Source: Alphaproteobacteria bacterium (GTDB lineage: Bacteria; Pseudomonadota; Alphaproteobacteria; ATCC43930; CGMCC-115725). From it: a stretch of 60,179 bases of DNA. Both the position numbers and the translations under genes were made by a program. Under the pieces are notes generated by a model, which saw only the letters and a program-made list of their open reading frames with translations, had not been told where the DNA came from and made no database searches. Positions 17,904 through 30,042 of the stretch are shown one piece after another. The stretch is from contig JAJPHB010000091.1 in NCBI GenBank assembly GCA_021325525.1, forward strand, positions 1 to 60,179, read 5' to 3'. How positions within the stretch are numbered: position 1 is the first letter of the stretch; each line of letters begins with the position of its first letter.

Positions 17904-19496
17904 ATGCTGCATTTCGCCAAATGGACCAAAATCGTCATCGTCCTCACTTGCGTGCTGGGCGTGATCTTCTCGCTGCCCAACCTCATTCCGGCGGCGACGC
18001 TCGATAAGCTCCCAAGCTGGCTGCCGAAGCACCAGGTCAATCTCGGGCTCGACTTGCGCGGCGGCTCGCACCTGCTGCTCGAAGTCGATTACGCGAAGGC
18101 GCTGCACGATCTCCTCGAGAACGTCGTCGACAATGCGCGGACGGCGCTGCGCAAGGCCAATCTCGGCTATACCGGGCTCGACGTGAAGGACGACACCGTC
18201 GTCGTGCAGCTCCGCGATTACGACAAGCTGAAGCAGGAGGGGCGCGAGGCCGAGATCCAGAAGCTGTTCCGCGATCTCGACCCGGAACTCGTCTCGACGA
18301 TCTCGGACACCGGCCTCGTTACGCTGCGCTACAGCGAAACAGCGCTGACGGCGCGGCGGCGCGCCGCCGTCGACCAGTCGATCGAGATCGTCCGCCGCCG
18401 CATCGACGAGACGGGCGTGCGCGAGCCGACGATCGAGCGCGAGGGCCAGGACCGCATCCTGGTCCAGCTGCCCGGCATCGACAATCCCGAGCACGTGAAG
18501 GCCATTCTGGGCCAGACCGCCAAGATGACGTTCCAGCTCGTCGACACCAATACGAGTGTCGAGGAGGCGCAGCACGGCCACCTGCCGCCGGGCGATGAGA
18601 TTCTGCCGGCCGCCGAAGGGCGGCGTCCCGGCCAGCCCAGCGCCTATGTCGTGCAGAAGCGCGTCATGGTGAGCGGCGACACCTTGGTCGATGCGCAGCC
18701 CACCTTCCAGAACAACGAGCCGGTCGTCAGCTTCAAATTCGATGCCGCCGGTGGCCGCCGCTTCGCCGAGGCGACCGAGAAGAATGTCGGGCGGCCCTTC
18801 GCCATCGTCCTCGACAACAAGGTGATCAGCGCGCCGGTGATCCGAGAGCCTATTCTCGGCGGCAGCGGCGTCATTTCCGGCTCCTTCACGGTGCAGTCGG
18901 CGACGGATCTCGCGCTGCTGCTGCGCGCCGGCGCGCTGCCGGCGCCGATCGTCTTCCTCGAAGAGCGCACCGTCGGGCCCGGCCTCGGCGCCGATTCGAT
19001 CCGCGCGGGGACGACCGCCTGCTTCGTCGGCGTCGCCCTCGTCGTGGTCTTCATGGTGCTGTTCTATGGCCTCTTCGGCATCTTCGCGGACATCGCCCTC
19101 TTCTTCAACCTGGCGATCATGCTGGCGGCGCTGTCGCTGCTCGGCGCGACGCTGACCCTGCCGGGCATCGCCGGCATCGCCCTCACCATGGGCATGGCGG
19201 TCGATGCCAACGTCCTCATCTATGAGCGCATCCGCGAGGAGCTGCGCAGCGGCCGCTCTATGCTCTCCTCCCTCGATGCCGGCTTCAAGCGCGCCTTCGG
19301 GACCATCGTCGACAGCCATGTGACGACGCTGGTGGCGGGCGCGCTCCTCTACGAACTCGGCTCGGGCCCGGTCAAAGGCTTCGCCGTGACGCTCAGCATC
19401 GGCGTCTTGACCTCGCTCTTCTCCGCCATTCTCGTGACGCGGCTGCAGATCGTCTCCTGGCTCCAGCGCTTCCGACCGAAGGTCATCCCGCTGTGA
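17904..19496 (+). CDS. secD: Protein translocase subunit SecD
   Basis: 530 residues. SecD with SecF uses the proton gradient to pull exported proteins out of SecYEG. Seen: the first membrane helix, the GLDLRGGSHLLLEVD block, a large periplasmic domain, then five membrane helices with the RND-type GMAVDANVLIYERIREE motif carrying the functional Asp. Length fits compact alphaproteobacterial SecD. It is the middle gene of yajC-secD-secF. Confidence 0.96.
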   Translation: MLHFAKWTKIVIVLTCVLGVIFSLPNLIPAATLDKLPSWLPKHQVNLGLDLRGGSHLLLEVDYAKALHDLLENVVDNARTALRKANLGYTGLDVKDDTVVVQLRDYDKLKQEGREAEIQKLFRDLDPELVSTISDTGLVTLRYSETALTARRRAAVDQSIEIVRRRIDETGVREPTIEREGQDRILVQLPGIDNPEHVKAILGQTAKMTFQLVDTNTSVEEAQHGHLPPGDEILPAAEGRRPGQPSAYVVQKRVMVSGDTLVDAQPTFQNNEPVVSFKFDAAGGRRFAEATEKNVGRPFAIVLDNKVISAPVIREPILGGSGVISGSFTVQSATDLALLLRAGALPAPIVFLEERTVGPGLGADSIRAGTTACFVGVALVVVFMVLFYGLFGIFADIALFFNLAIMLAALSLLGATLTLPGIAGIALTMGMAVDANVLIYERIREELRSGRSMLSSLDAGFKRAFGTIVDSHVTTLVAGALLYELGSGPVKGFAVTLSIGVLTSLFSAILVTRLQIVSWLQRFRPKVIPL

Positions 19497-19542
19497 GCCG
19501 CGAGCCCCGCTCAAAGCCGATGATCAAGGACGCCTAGCCTCG

Positions 19543-20490
19543 ATGCGCCCCCTCGTTTTCCTGCGCAAGACGCCGAGCATCGACTTCATGTCGATGCACA
19601 AGCTGGGATTCGCCTTCTCCAGCTTCCTCGGCGTCCTGTCCATCGTGATGTTCCTCGCCTGGGGCCTCAATTACGGCATCGACTTCAAGGGCGGCATCCT
19701 GATCGAGGCGCGCTCGACGAACGGCCCCGCCAACCTCGCCGAGATGCGGCAGAAGCTCGACGCGCTTCATCTCGGTGAGACCTCGCTGCAGGGCTTCGGG
19801 CAGCCGAGCGACGTCCTCATCCGCCTCGCCGAGCAGCCGGGCGGCGACAAGGCGCAGGAGGCCGCGCAAGAGAAGGTGCGGCAGGCCCTGGGACAGGGCA
19901 TCGAGTTCCGCCGCGTCGAGGTCGTCGGTCCCAAGGTCGGCGACGAGCTCATCCGCGCCGGCACGATCGCGACCATCCTCGCGCTCCTCGCCATCGCCGT
20001 CTATGTCTGGTTCCGCTTCGAATGGCAATTCGGCGTCGGGGCGATGATCTCGACCCTGCACGACGTCATCACCACGGTTGGGCTCTTCGCCGTCCTCCGC
20101 CTCGAATTCAACCTGACGACCCTCGCCGCCATCCTCACCATCGCCGGCTATTCCATCAACGACACCGTCGTCATCTATGACCGCGTCCGCGAATCGATGC
20201 GGAAATACAAGACGATGGACCTGAAGACGCTGATCAATCTCAGCCTCAACGAGACGCTGTCGCGGACCATCCTCACGGTCTCGACAGTGGCGCTCGCCGT
20301 GCTCTCTCTGCTCATCTTCGGCGGCGAGGTGCTGCGCGGCTTCTCGATCGCGATGCTCTGGGGCATCGTCATCGGCACCTATTCCTCGCTCTTCATCGCG
20401 GCGCCGCTCCTCTACTACATCCGGCCGAAGCGCGGGAGCGAAGCGAAAAAACCAACCGAGACGGGTGCGGCGGCCGAGCGCGCATCCTAA
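19543..20490 (+). CDS. secF: Protein translocase subunit SecF
   Basis: 315 residues with six membrane helices. Contains the GIDFKGGILIEAR block at the start of the periplasmic domain and GYSINDTVVIYDRVRE with the conserved Asp of the proton path. The gene follows secD after 46 bases and is followed after 10 bases by a Mth938-like gene. Part of the SecDF-YajC membrane complex. Confidence 0.96.
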   Translation: MRPLVFLRKTPSIDFMSMHKLGFAFSSFLGVLSIVMFLAWGLNYGIDFKGGILIEARSTNGPANLAEMRQKLDALHLGETSLQGFGQPSDVLIRLAEQPGGDKAQEAAQEKVRQALGQGIEFRRVEVVGPKVGDELIRAGTIATILALLAIAVYVWFRFEWQFGVGAMISTLHDVITTVGLFAVLRLEFNLTTLAAILTIAGYSINDTVVIYDRVRESMRKYKTMDLKTLINLSLNETLSRTILTVSTVALAVLSLLIFGGEVLRGFSIAMLWGIVIGTYSSLFIAAPLLYYIRPKRGSEAKKPTETGAAAERAS

Positions 20491-20500
20491 ATAGGATGGG

Positions 20501-20875
20501 ATGGACGTCACGCCGCTCATCCCGGCCGGCCGCCAGGTCATCGAGAGCTACGGCACAACCGGTTTTCGCGTCAGCGGCGCCAGCTATCCGGGATCGATCC
20601 TCGTCTTCAGCGAACGCACCCTGGAGTGGCCGGTGACAAGCCTCGCCGAGGCGGAATTCGCGCGCTTCGCGCCGGTGCTGGAGCGCGGCGGCATCGAGAT
20701 TCTGCTGCTCGGCTGCGGGCGGCGTATGGGGCTGGTACCGCCGGAGCTGCGGCGAGCCTTGCGCAGCGGCGGCATCGTCCTCGACGCGATGGATACGGGC
20801 GCCGCCTGTCGGACCTACAACGTGCTCCTGGCGGAGGAGCGCCGCGTCGCGGCGGCGCTCATCAAGATCGCTTGA
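20501..20875 (+). CDS. Mth938-like domain protein (NDUFAF3-type)
   Basis: 124 residues forming a single Mth938/DUF498 domain: SYGTTGFRVSGASYPGSILVF, then LLLGCGRRMGLVPPELRRALRSGGIVLDAMDTGAACRTYNVLLAEERRVAAALI. Mitochondrial NDUFAF3, a complex I assembly factor, has this fold; in alphaproteobacteria the gene regularly follows secF. A complex I role here is inference. Ten bases separate it from secF, so it is probably co-transcribed. Confidence 0.88.
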   Translation: MDVTPLIPAGRQVIESYGTTGFRVSGASYPGSILVFSERTLEWPVTSLAEAEFARFAPVLERGGIEILLLGCGRRMGLVPPELRRALRSGGIVLDAMDTGAACRTYNVLLAEERRVAAALIKIA

Positions 20876-20886
20876 AACTCGCCATG

Positions 20887-20938
20887 CCCCCCTCCCCTGG
20901 CAGGGAAGAGGGGCGCAATGATTGGCGAGGGGAGAGGT
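20887..20938. repeat. C-rich/G-rich intergenic repeat with hairpin potential
   Basis: Between the convergent Mth938-like gene and sodB, C-rich blocks (CCCCTCCCC near 20888-20896) face G-rich blocks (AGAGGGG near 20907-20913 and GAGGGGAGAGG near 20927-20936). The composition resembles the palindrome at 547-569. It may act as a bidirectional terminator. The match to a repeat family is judged by eye only. Confidence 0.35.
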
Positions 20939-20959
20939 GATGAAGCGCGGCGCCGCTCG

Positions 20960-21562
20960 TCACGCCGCCTTGCTGAGATTGCCGGCGACGAACTCCCAAT
21001 TGACCAGCTTGTCGAGGAAGGTCTGGACGAAATCCGGGCGGCGGTTCTGGAAATCGAGATAGTAGGCGTGCTCCCAGACATCGACGGTGAGGAGCGCCGT
21101 CTGGCCCTGCGCCATGGGATTGACGGCGTTCGGCGTCTTCGTGATCTTGAGCTGGCCGCCATCGGAGACGAGCCAAGCCCAGCCGCTGCCGAACTGGGTC
21201 ACCGCCGCCTGCTTGAACTGCTCCTTGAACTTGTCGAGGCCGCCGAAGGCCGCGTTAATCTTGTCGGCAAGCGGGCCCGGAGGGTTGCCGCCGCCATTGG
21301 GCTTCATGCAGTTCCAGAAGAAGGTGTGGTTCCAGACCTGCGCCGCGTTGTTGAAGATGCCGGACTTGGACTCGTCCTTGGCGGTCGCCTTGATGATCTG
21401 CTCCAGCGACTGGCTCGCCATGGGCGTGTCCTTGACGAGATTATTCAGGTTGGTGACATAGGCCTGATGATGCTTGCCATGATGGAAGTCGAGGGTTTGC
21501 GCCGACATGTGGGGCTCGAGCGCATTCTTCGGATAGGGCAGGGGCGGCAGTTCGAAAGCCAT
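20960..21562 (-). CDS. sodB: Superoxide dismutase [Fe]
   Basis: 200 residues. The four metal ligands are visible: His27 (LDFHHGKHH), His79 (QVWNHTFFW), Asp161 and His165 (TVDVWEHAYY). The Gln in NNAAQVWNHT favours the iron rather than the manganese type. No signal peptide, so it acts in the cytosol against superoxide. ATG start; it diverges from the NDUFAF6-like gene across 91 bases. Confidence 0.95.
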   Translation of the reverse strand: MAFELPPLPYPKNALEPHMSAQTLDFHHGKHHQAYVTNLNNLVKDTPMASQSLEQIIKATAKDESKSGIFNNAAQVWNHTFFWNCMKPNGGGNPPGPLADKINAAFGGLDKFKEQFKQAAVTQFGSGWAWLVSDGGQLKITKTPNAVNPMAQGQTALLTVDVWEHAYYLDFQNRRPDFVQTFLDKLVNWEFVAGNLSKAA

Positions 21563-21653
21563 GTCAGCCTCTCAGCTAGAGATTGTTTTCCTCACAGCGC
21601 AGAAATAGGCCGTTCCGCTAGGGTTGTGAAGCCTCGACCGCGAGGCTGGGTCC

Positions 21654-22511
21654 GTGGCGCCTGAGCATCGGGAGAGAGGCCTCGATCCGTTAGCGCAAAC
21701 ATTGCGCCGGCACGACCGCGACCGCTATCTGACGACCCTCTTCGCTCCCGCCGACCGCCGGCGCGCGCTCCTTGCCCTCTACGCCTTCAATTTCGAGGTC
21801 GCGAAGATCCGCGAAATCACCCATGAGCCGCTGCTCGGCCAGATGCGCCTGCAATGGTGGCGCGAGGAGATCGACGGAATCTATGCCGGCACCGTTCGGC
21901 GGCACGAAGTCGCGGTGCCGTTGGCCGAGGCAATCCGCGGCTTCGCTCTGACCCGAGGACATTTCGAGCGGATTCTCGAGGCCCGCGGTGCCGATATGGA
22001 GGACGCGCCGCCGGAGAGCATTGCCGCGCTCGAAGCCTATGCCGAGGACACGTCCGGCCGGCTGGCGCAGCTCGCGCTCGAAATTCTCGGGTCGCGCGAA
22101 GCCGGAGCGCAGGAGGCAGCGCGACATGTCGGCGTTGCCTGGGCGCTCGTCGGCACGCTGAGAGCGTTGCCGATCCAGGCGCGGATGCATCGCTCGCTGC
22201 TGCCGCGCGACCTGACGCAGGAATCCGGGCTCAAGGAACGCGAGCTTTGGGAGCTGCGCTCGACGCCGGCGCTTGAACGGGTGGTGCGCCGCGTCGGCGA
22301 TATCGCGCGGGATCGCCTTGCGGCGGCGCGACGGCTTCGTGCCGCGGTGCCGCGTGGCGCCATTCCGGCGCTGCTCGTCGCGCCGCTGGCCGACCTCCAT
22401 CTCCGGCGTCTGGCGCAGGCCGGATACAACCCGTTCGATCCGTTGCTGGTCCGACCGGATGCGCTCGCCGGCTGGCGCCTCGCCTTCGCCGCTCTCCGCA
22501 GCCGATTCTGA
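21654..22511 (+). CDS. Squalene/phytoene synthase-like protein, NDUFAF6-type
   Basis: 285 residues with the squalene/phytoene synthase fold (LYAFNFEVAKIREITHEPLLGQMRLQWWREEIDGIY). The two Asp-rich metal motifs of true synthases are not present: the first region reads LYAFNFEVAKIRE and the second HVGVAWALVGTLRALP. The same loss marks NDUFAF6, a mitochondrial complex I assembly factor. It lies close to the NDUFAF3-like gene, which strengthens that reading. The start is a GTG at 21654. A hopanoid or carotenoid role is therefore unlikely. Confidence 0.82.
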   Translation: MAPEHRERGLDPLAQTLRRHDRDRYLTTLFAPADRRRALLALYAFNFEVAKIREITHEPLLGQMRLQWWREEIDGIYAGTVRRHEVAVPLAEAIRGFALTRGHFERILEARGADMEDAPPESIAALEAYAEDTSGRLAQLALEILGSREAGAQEAARHVGVAWALVGTLRALPIQARMHRSLLPRDLTQESGLKERELWELRSTPALERVVRRVGDIARDRLAAARRLRAAVPRGAIPALLVAPLADLHLRRLAQAGYNPFDPLLVRPDALAGWRLAFAALRSRF

Positions 22512-22517
22512 GCGCGC

Positions 22518-23882
22518 CTATTCGGCCGCGACCCGTACGGTGCCGAGCCAGCCGGCGAGGTCGGCGAGCGCGCGGCGGGCGAGGAGCGGCTTCTTCTCGC
22601 CCTTGTTGTCGCGCCGCAAGACTCCCTCGGGTAGCGGTGGAAAGAGGCCGAAATTCACGTTCATCGGCTGGAAGCCGCGGGCATCGGCGCCGCCTGTGAT
22701 ATGGCCGAGAAGAGCGCCCAATGCCGTCGTCGGCGGCGGCGCGGATGGCGCCACTCCGAGGCGGTCCGCCGCGGCGAAGCGGCCGGCGAGCAGGCCGATG
22801 GCGGCGCTTTCGACATAGCCCTCGACGCCGGTGATCTGTCCGGCAAAGCGCAGGCGCGGCATCGCCTTGAGGCGCAGCGTGCCGTCGAGGAGCCGCGGGC
22901 TGTTGATGAAGGTGTTGCGATGGAGGCCGCCGAGCCGTGCGAACTCGGCCTTCTCGAGGCCGGGGATCATGCGGAAGACGCGCTTCTGCTCGGCATGCTT
23001 CAGCTTCGTCTGGAAGCCGACCATGTTGTAGAGCGTGCCGAGCGCGTTGTCCTGTCGAAGCTGGACGACGGCGTAGGGCCGCCTGCCGCTGCGCGGGTCG
23101 GTGAGGCCGACGGGCTTCATCGGGCCCCAGCGCAAGGTGTCGATGCCGCGCGCCGCCATGACCTCGATGGGCAGGCAGCCCTCGAAATAGGGCGTTCCTT
23201 CCCACTCCTTGAAGCTCGTCTTCTCGGCGCCGAGCACGGCCTCGACGAAGGCGAGGTAGGAAGGCTTGTCGAGCGGGCAATTGATGTAGTCGGCGCCATC
23301 GCCGCCGGGTCCCGCCTTGTCGTAGCGCGATTGCCGCCACGCCGTCGCCATGTCGATCGTGTCGCGATAGACGATCGGCGCAATCGCGTCGAAGAAGGCG
23401 AGCTGCTCCTGGCCGGTGAGGGCACCCAGCGCCTCGGCCAGCGCCGGCGCGGTCAGCGGTCCGGTGGCGATGATGACATTGTCCCACTCGGCCGGGGGGA
23501 GGCCCGCGATCTCCTCGCGGCGGATGGTGACGAGCGCCTCCTCGCCAAGAGCCGCCTCGACCGCAGCGGCGAAGCCGTGCCGGTCGACAGCGAGCGCGCC
23601 TCCTGCCGGCAATTTGTTGGCGTCGGCGGCGCGCAGGATGAGCGAGGAGCAGCGCCGCATCTCCTCGTGCAGGAGCCCGACCGCGTTGTTCTCGGCATCG
23701 TCCGAGCGGAACGAGTTGGAGCAGACGAGCTCGGCAAGGCTCGCCGTCACATGCGCCTCGGTGGCGCGGACCGGGCGCATTTCATGCAGGACGACGGGGA
23801 TGCCGGCGCGCGCCGCCTGCCACGCCGCCTCGCAGCCGGCGAGCCCGCCGCCGATGATATGGATGGGAGACGCCTCGGGCAT
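22518..23882 (-). CDS. trmFO: Methylenetetrahydrofolate-tRNA-(uracil-5-)-methyltransferase TrmFO
   Basis: 454 residues. A flavoenzyme making m5U54 in tRNA from methylene-folate. The N-terminus carries the FAD motif [19 protein letters not shown], then [13 protein letters not shown] and [31 protein letters not shown], in which the Cys is conserved in the family. The ATG at 23882 is chosen over an upstream in-frame TTG at 23903, as the FAD motif then starts seven residues in. It ends seven bases from the stop of the preceding plus-strand gene. Confidence 0.95.
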   Translation of the reverse strand: MPEASPIHIIGGGLAGCEAAWQAARAGIPVVLHEMRPVRATEAHVTASLAELVCSNSFRSDDAENNAVGLLHEEMRRCSSLILRAADANKLPAGGALAVDRHGFAAAVEAALGEEALVTIRREEIAGLPPAEWDNVIIATGPLTAPALAEALGALTGQEQLAFFDAIAPIVYRDTIDMATAWRQSRYDKAGPGGDGADYINCPLDKPSYLAFVEAVLGAEKTSFKEWEGTPYFEGCLPIEVMAARGIDTLRWGPMKPVGLTDPRSGRRPYAVVQLRQDNALGTLYNMVGFQTKLKHAEQKRVFRMIPGLEKAEFARLGGLHRNTFINSPRLLDGTLRLKAMPRLRFAGQITGVEGYVESAAIGLLAGRFAAADRLGVAPSAPPPTTALGALLGHITGGADARGFQPMNVNFGLFPPLPEGVLRRDNKGEKKPLLARRALADLAGWLGTVRVAAE

Positions 23883-23959
23883 GCCCGAAGAATCTAGGCC
23901 CAAGCGGGCCGCGATGCTACTGCGGTGAAGATGCCGCCCGAGCGGACGCAGCCGGGCGC

Positions 23960-23988
23960 GGAACTTTCATCCGCGCGCCCTTGTCTCC
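23960..23988 (+). promoter_or_regulatory. Candidate extracytoplasmic-function sigma promoter for degP
   Basis: GGAACTT (23960-23966), a 16-base spacer, then GTCTCC (23983-23988), 66 bases before the protease ATG. The two boxes and their spacing match the RpoE-type consensus GGAACTT-N15/16-GTCTAA in all but two bases. DegP-type proteases are classic envelope-stress targets. Seen by eye; the real sigma factor of this organism is unknown. Confidence 0.5.
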
Positions 23989-24054
23989 TTTAACGACACG
24001 TCGCGCCTTTGCCGGTCGCGCGTGGCGTCGCCAGCTTCCGGATAAGGTGAGACC

Positions 24055-25722
24055 ATGCTGCACGGGGCCCAGGACAGGATCGGCCGTGACGGCCGAGATA
24101 GCGTTCATTGCGGTTTCACGCGGCTGCTGGCTGCCGCCTTCGGCATCGCTGTCGGCGTAGCCTGCATCGGCCCCAGCGAGGCGCAAACCCAGCCCGCGCC
24201 AAATCAGGCCGAAAGCAAGAACATCACCCGGCAGGTGCAGAAGCAGACGGCGATCGCGCTGCCGAGCCTGTCCCCGATTATCGATCGCGTGATGCCGGCC
24301 GTCGTCAACGTATCGGTGGCGCTGGGGGCCGAAGCGGCCTCGCCGATCGCCGATCCGCTGAGCCCCGGCGATCAGGGCGGCTCGAGCGACAATGCGCCGC
24401 TCGACGAGCTGCTGCGGCGCTTCTTCGAGCAACATGGGCGCCCGCCGGGCCTCCCGAATGGACCGCAAGAGCAGATGGGGCAGGAGGTGATGGCGCTCGG
24501 TTCGGGATTCATCATCGATCCCGCCGGTTTCGTCGTGACTAACAACCATGTCGTCGCCAATGCCGAGAAGGTCTCGGTCATCTTCCAGGACAATTCGCGG
24601 CATCCCGCTCATATCATCGGGCGTGATCCGAAGACCGACCTCGCCCTTCTCAAGATCGACGCGCCGCGGCCGCTTCCTTATGTGCAATGGGGCGATAGCC
24701 GCGCCGTCAAGGTCGGCGACTGGGTGGTGGCGGTCGGCAATCCCTTCGGCCTGGGCGGCACCGTCACGGCCGGCATCGTCTCGGCGCTGGGCCGCAACAT
24801 CGACGAGGGGCCTTACGACGATTTCCTGCAGATCGACGCGCCGATCAACCGCGGCAATTCGGGAGGGCCGGCCTTTAACCTCTCCGGCGAGGTGATCGGC
24901 ATCAACACGGCGATTTTTTCGCCGTCGGGAGGATCGGTCGGAATCGGCTTCGCGATTCCGTCGGATCTGGCGAAGAATATCGTCGACCAATTGAAGGAGA
25001 AGGGGCATGTCGAGCGCGGCTGGCTCGGCGTCGCGATCCAGACCCTGACGCCGGCGCTGGCGAAGAGCTTCGGTCTCGACCCCAACGATCCCAAAGGGGC
25101 GCTTGTCGCCGATGTGATGCCGAACGGTCCCGCCGCCAAGGCCGGGCTGAAGCAGGGCGACGTTATCGTGGCGGTGAACGGCAACCGGATCGAGACGGCC
25201 CACGATCTGCCGCGTGTGGTCGCCGAAAGTCCGATCGGGCAGAAGCTCGATCTGACCGTGCATCGGTCGGGCAAGGAGGAAAAGATGGCGGTCACCGTGG
25301 GGCAGATGCCCGCCAATCCGCAAATGGCATTGGCCCAGCAGGGGAGCAGCGAGCAGCTCGGGCCGCCCCCGGCGACGCCCCTCGGCCTCGCCCTCACCCC
25401 GCTCACCCCCGATCTGCGCAAGCGCTTGCGGGTGCCGAAGGACAAGAACGGCGTCGTCGTCGAAGGCGTCGAGCAGGAGAGCCCGGCGGCGGCGCTCGGC
25501 ATCCGCCCGGGCGATCTCATCATCTCGGTCGACCGGCAGCCCGTCTCGACGCCGGAGGAGGTCACGAAGAAGCTGAAATCGGCAGCGGCAAACGGGCAGA
25601 TCCTGATGCTTATTGACCGGCACGGAAACTCGCAATTCGTCGCCCTCTCGGTCGGCAACAATGCGAGCGACACCGGCTCCGGCACGAGCCTGCCGGGCGG
25701 CGCCGGGTCGAATGGCGGCTGA
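24055..25722 (+). CDS. degP: Do family periplasmic serine protease (DegP/HtrA)
   Basis: 555 residues. An N-terminal hydrophobic stretch (LLAAAFGIAVGVACIGPSEAQ) after a long charged head serves as signal peptide. The trypsin-like domain holds His165 (NNHVV), Asp195 (KTDLALL) and Ser269 (RGNSGGP), followed by two PDZ domains (about residues 320-410 and 440-535). It degrades or refolds damaged periplasmic proteins. It diverges from trmFO across 172 bases that hold the candidate stress promoter. A shorter start inside the head is possible, as 30 residues precede the hydrophobic core. Confidence 0.93.
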   Translation: MLHGAQDRIGRDGRDSVHCGFTRLLAAAFGIAVGVACIGPSEAQTQPAPNQAESKNITRQVQKQTAIALPSLSPIIDRVMPAVVNVSVALGAEAASPIADPLSPGDQGGSSDNAPLDELLRRFFEQHGRPPGLPNGPQEQMGQEVMALGSGFIIDPAGFVVTNNHVVANAEKVSVIFQDNSRHPAHIIGRDPKTDLALLKIDAPRPLPYVQWGDSRAVKVGDWVVAVGNPFGLGGTVTAGIVSALGRNIDEGPYDDFLQIDAPINRGNSGGPAFNLSGEVIGINTAIFSPSGGSVGIGFAIPSDLAKNIVDQLKEKGHVERGWLGVAIQTLTPALAKSFGLDPNDPKGALVADVMPNGPAAKAGLKQGDVIVAVNGNRIETAHDLPRVVAESPIGQKLDLTVHRSGKEEKMAVTVGQMPANPQMALAQQGSSEQLGPPPATPLGLALTPLTPDLRKRLRVPKDKNGVVVEGVEQESPAAALGIRPGDLIISVDRQPVSTPEEVTKKLKSAAANGQILMLIDRHGNSQFVALSVGNNASDTGSGTSLPGGAGSNGG

Positions 25723-25731
25723 GGCGCGCCG

Positions 25732-26733
25732 CTACGGGACCTCTGGCGCGGCGCGCGCACTCCGGAAGAAGGGCCAGCTCGCCAGCAAGGGAAGACCGAA
25801 GAGCAGCTGGCTCGTTCGCTTGATGAGCGACAGCGCCAAGGCGTAGTCGGCCGGCAGGCCGATGGCGTGGCCGATCAGCAGGAAGGCGCCTTCCTGGGCG
25901 CCGAGCCCGCCCGGGATGAGGAAGGCGGCGCTCCGCGCCGCTTGACCCAGGCTCTCGAGAATGAAGGCGTCGCGGAAGGCGATCGGGTGGCCCATGAAGT
26001 GCAGCGCCAGCCACACTTGGCCGGCGCCTGCGACCCAGGCCAGCATGTGACAGGCGAAGCTGCCGGCGAGCCCAACCGGCTCGGTGTAGAGCGAGGCGAG
26101 GGCCGCATGCATGCCTTCGATGCGCCCCAGCGCCTCCCAGCGCATGCGGTCGGCGAGCTTGAGCAACAGGCGCTCGAAACCGGCGAAGAGGCGCGAATTC
26201 TGAATCGCGACGAAGGTGAAGAGGAGCGGCGCCGCGATGACGAGGCCGAGGCCGAGGCTGCCGCCGAGCCCGGCATCGCCGCTGCGCCCGAGGAAGAGGA
26301 CGAAACCGGCGATGGTGAAGAGAAACTGGTCGACCGTCTCGATGGTCTTGTCGGCAAGGATGCCGGCGACCGAGAGATTGGCCGGCGCACCATGGGCGGT
26401 GAGCAGCCGAGCGCCGACGACATCGCCGCCGACCTGAGCCACCGGCAGCATGTTGTTGATCGCCTCGCGCAGCCAGCGGAAATAGATGAAGAGGAAAGGA
26501 CGCCCGCGCCAGAAGGGGCGAAGCAGCACGAACCAGGCGAGCCCGGCGAATGACAGACCCGATACGTCGTAGAGGACGATGAGAGCGATCCCCCAGCCGG
26601 CGCGCGTGAAAGCATCCCCCACCTCGGCGAAGCCCGCATCGGCAATGAGGTAGAGAGTGATCGCGAGCCCGGCGGAGGCGAGGAGAGCCACTCCGAGCCG
26701 CGCCAAAGGACGACGCTTCGGCGGTGGGCTCAC
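25732..26733 (-). CDS. Lysylphosphatidylglycerol-synthase-TM/flippase-like membrane protein
   Basis: 333 residues with about eight membrane helices and the family blocks FRWLREAINNMLPVAQVGGDVVGARLL and IPGGLGAQEGAFLLIG. It belongs to the UPF0104/flippase-like group, which includes HpnL of hopanoid pathways and MprF membrane parts. No hopanoid gene is beside it, so HpnL is only a possibility. It converges on degP and lies 22 bases upstream of the end of uvrA on the same strand. Confidence 0.82.
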   Translation of the reverse strand: MSPPPKRRPLARLGVALLASAGLAITLYLIADAGFAEVGDAFTRAGWGIALIVLYDVSGLSFAGLAWFVLLRPFWRGRPFLFIYFRWLREAINNMLPVAQVGGDVVGARLLTAHGAPANLSVAGILADKTIETVDQFLFTIAGFVLFLGRSGDAGLGGSLGLGLVIAAPLLFTFVAIQNSRLFAGFERLLLKLADRMRWEALGRIEGMHAALASLYTEPVGLAGSFACHMLAWVAGAGQVWLALHFMGHPIAFRDAFILESLGQAARSAAFLIPGGLGAQEGAFLLIGHAIGLPADYALALSLIKRTSQLLFGLPLLASWPFFRSARAAPEVP

Positions 26734-26755
26734 GGCCGGCGGCAGCGTTCGGAGG

Positions 26756-29602
<2,847 letters not shown>

Positions 29603-29655
29603 CGGATTGGTATAGCGGCTGGCATCGGGAAATGCGACTCGCCTGCGCGAGCCGC

Positions 29656-30042
29656 TCAATGCTCCGGCGCGATGTCGATGGCGACCGTCAGGGTTTTCCA
29701 CTCCGCGTACTTGCCCTTCGGGAGGTTGAGCGCGCCGCCCTCGAGGAACGCGTTCCGCATGCATTCGGCCGCGGCCCGATAGGGGGGACCCAGTTTCTCG
29801 GGATCGAGGAGCGTCGCCGCGCGGACCGTTGCGTCCGGGTTCATCTCGAGGCGATAGCTCGCCTCGATCTTGGGCGAGCCGGCCGGGAGCAGCTTGGCGC
29901 AGGCTTCGATGCGTGCTTCGGCTTCGGTCGGGCGGGCCGCGGCCTGGCCCGGCGGCGAGGCGGTCTGCGCCGCGGCGGCTCCGGCCAAGACGGCGAGGAG
30001 GCAGGCCGAAGCGGCAAGCGCAGCGCGGATCAGGGTCATCAT
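29656..30042 (-). CDS. Small secreted protein of unknown function
   Basis: 128 residues. Tandem ATGs follow GAGGAG, then a clear signal peptide ([24 protein letters not shown]). The mature part has two cysteines (ACAKLL and ECMRN) and a layout reminiscent of the TolA/TonB C-terminal fold ([35 protein letters not shown]), but the match is weak. Its first base overlaps the stop of the upstream HtrA-like protease gene (ATGA), so the pair is a translationally coupled operon. Confidence 0.72.
   Translation of the reverse strand: MMTLIRAALAASACLLAVLAGAAAAQTASPPGQAAARPTEAEARIEACAKLLPAGSPKIEASYRLEMNPDATVRAATLLDPEKLGPPYRAAAECMRNAFLEGGALNLPKGKYAEWKTLTVAIDIAPEH

Noticed and set aside
21654-26733. A hopanoid or carotenoid locus (squalene-synthase-like plus HpnL-like genes)
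   Set aside because: The synthase-like protein lacks both Asp-rich motifs, the two genes are separated by trmFO and degP, and no cyclase or other hpn gene is present.
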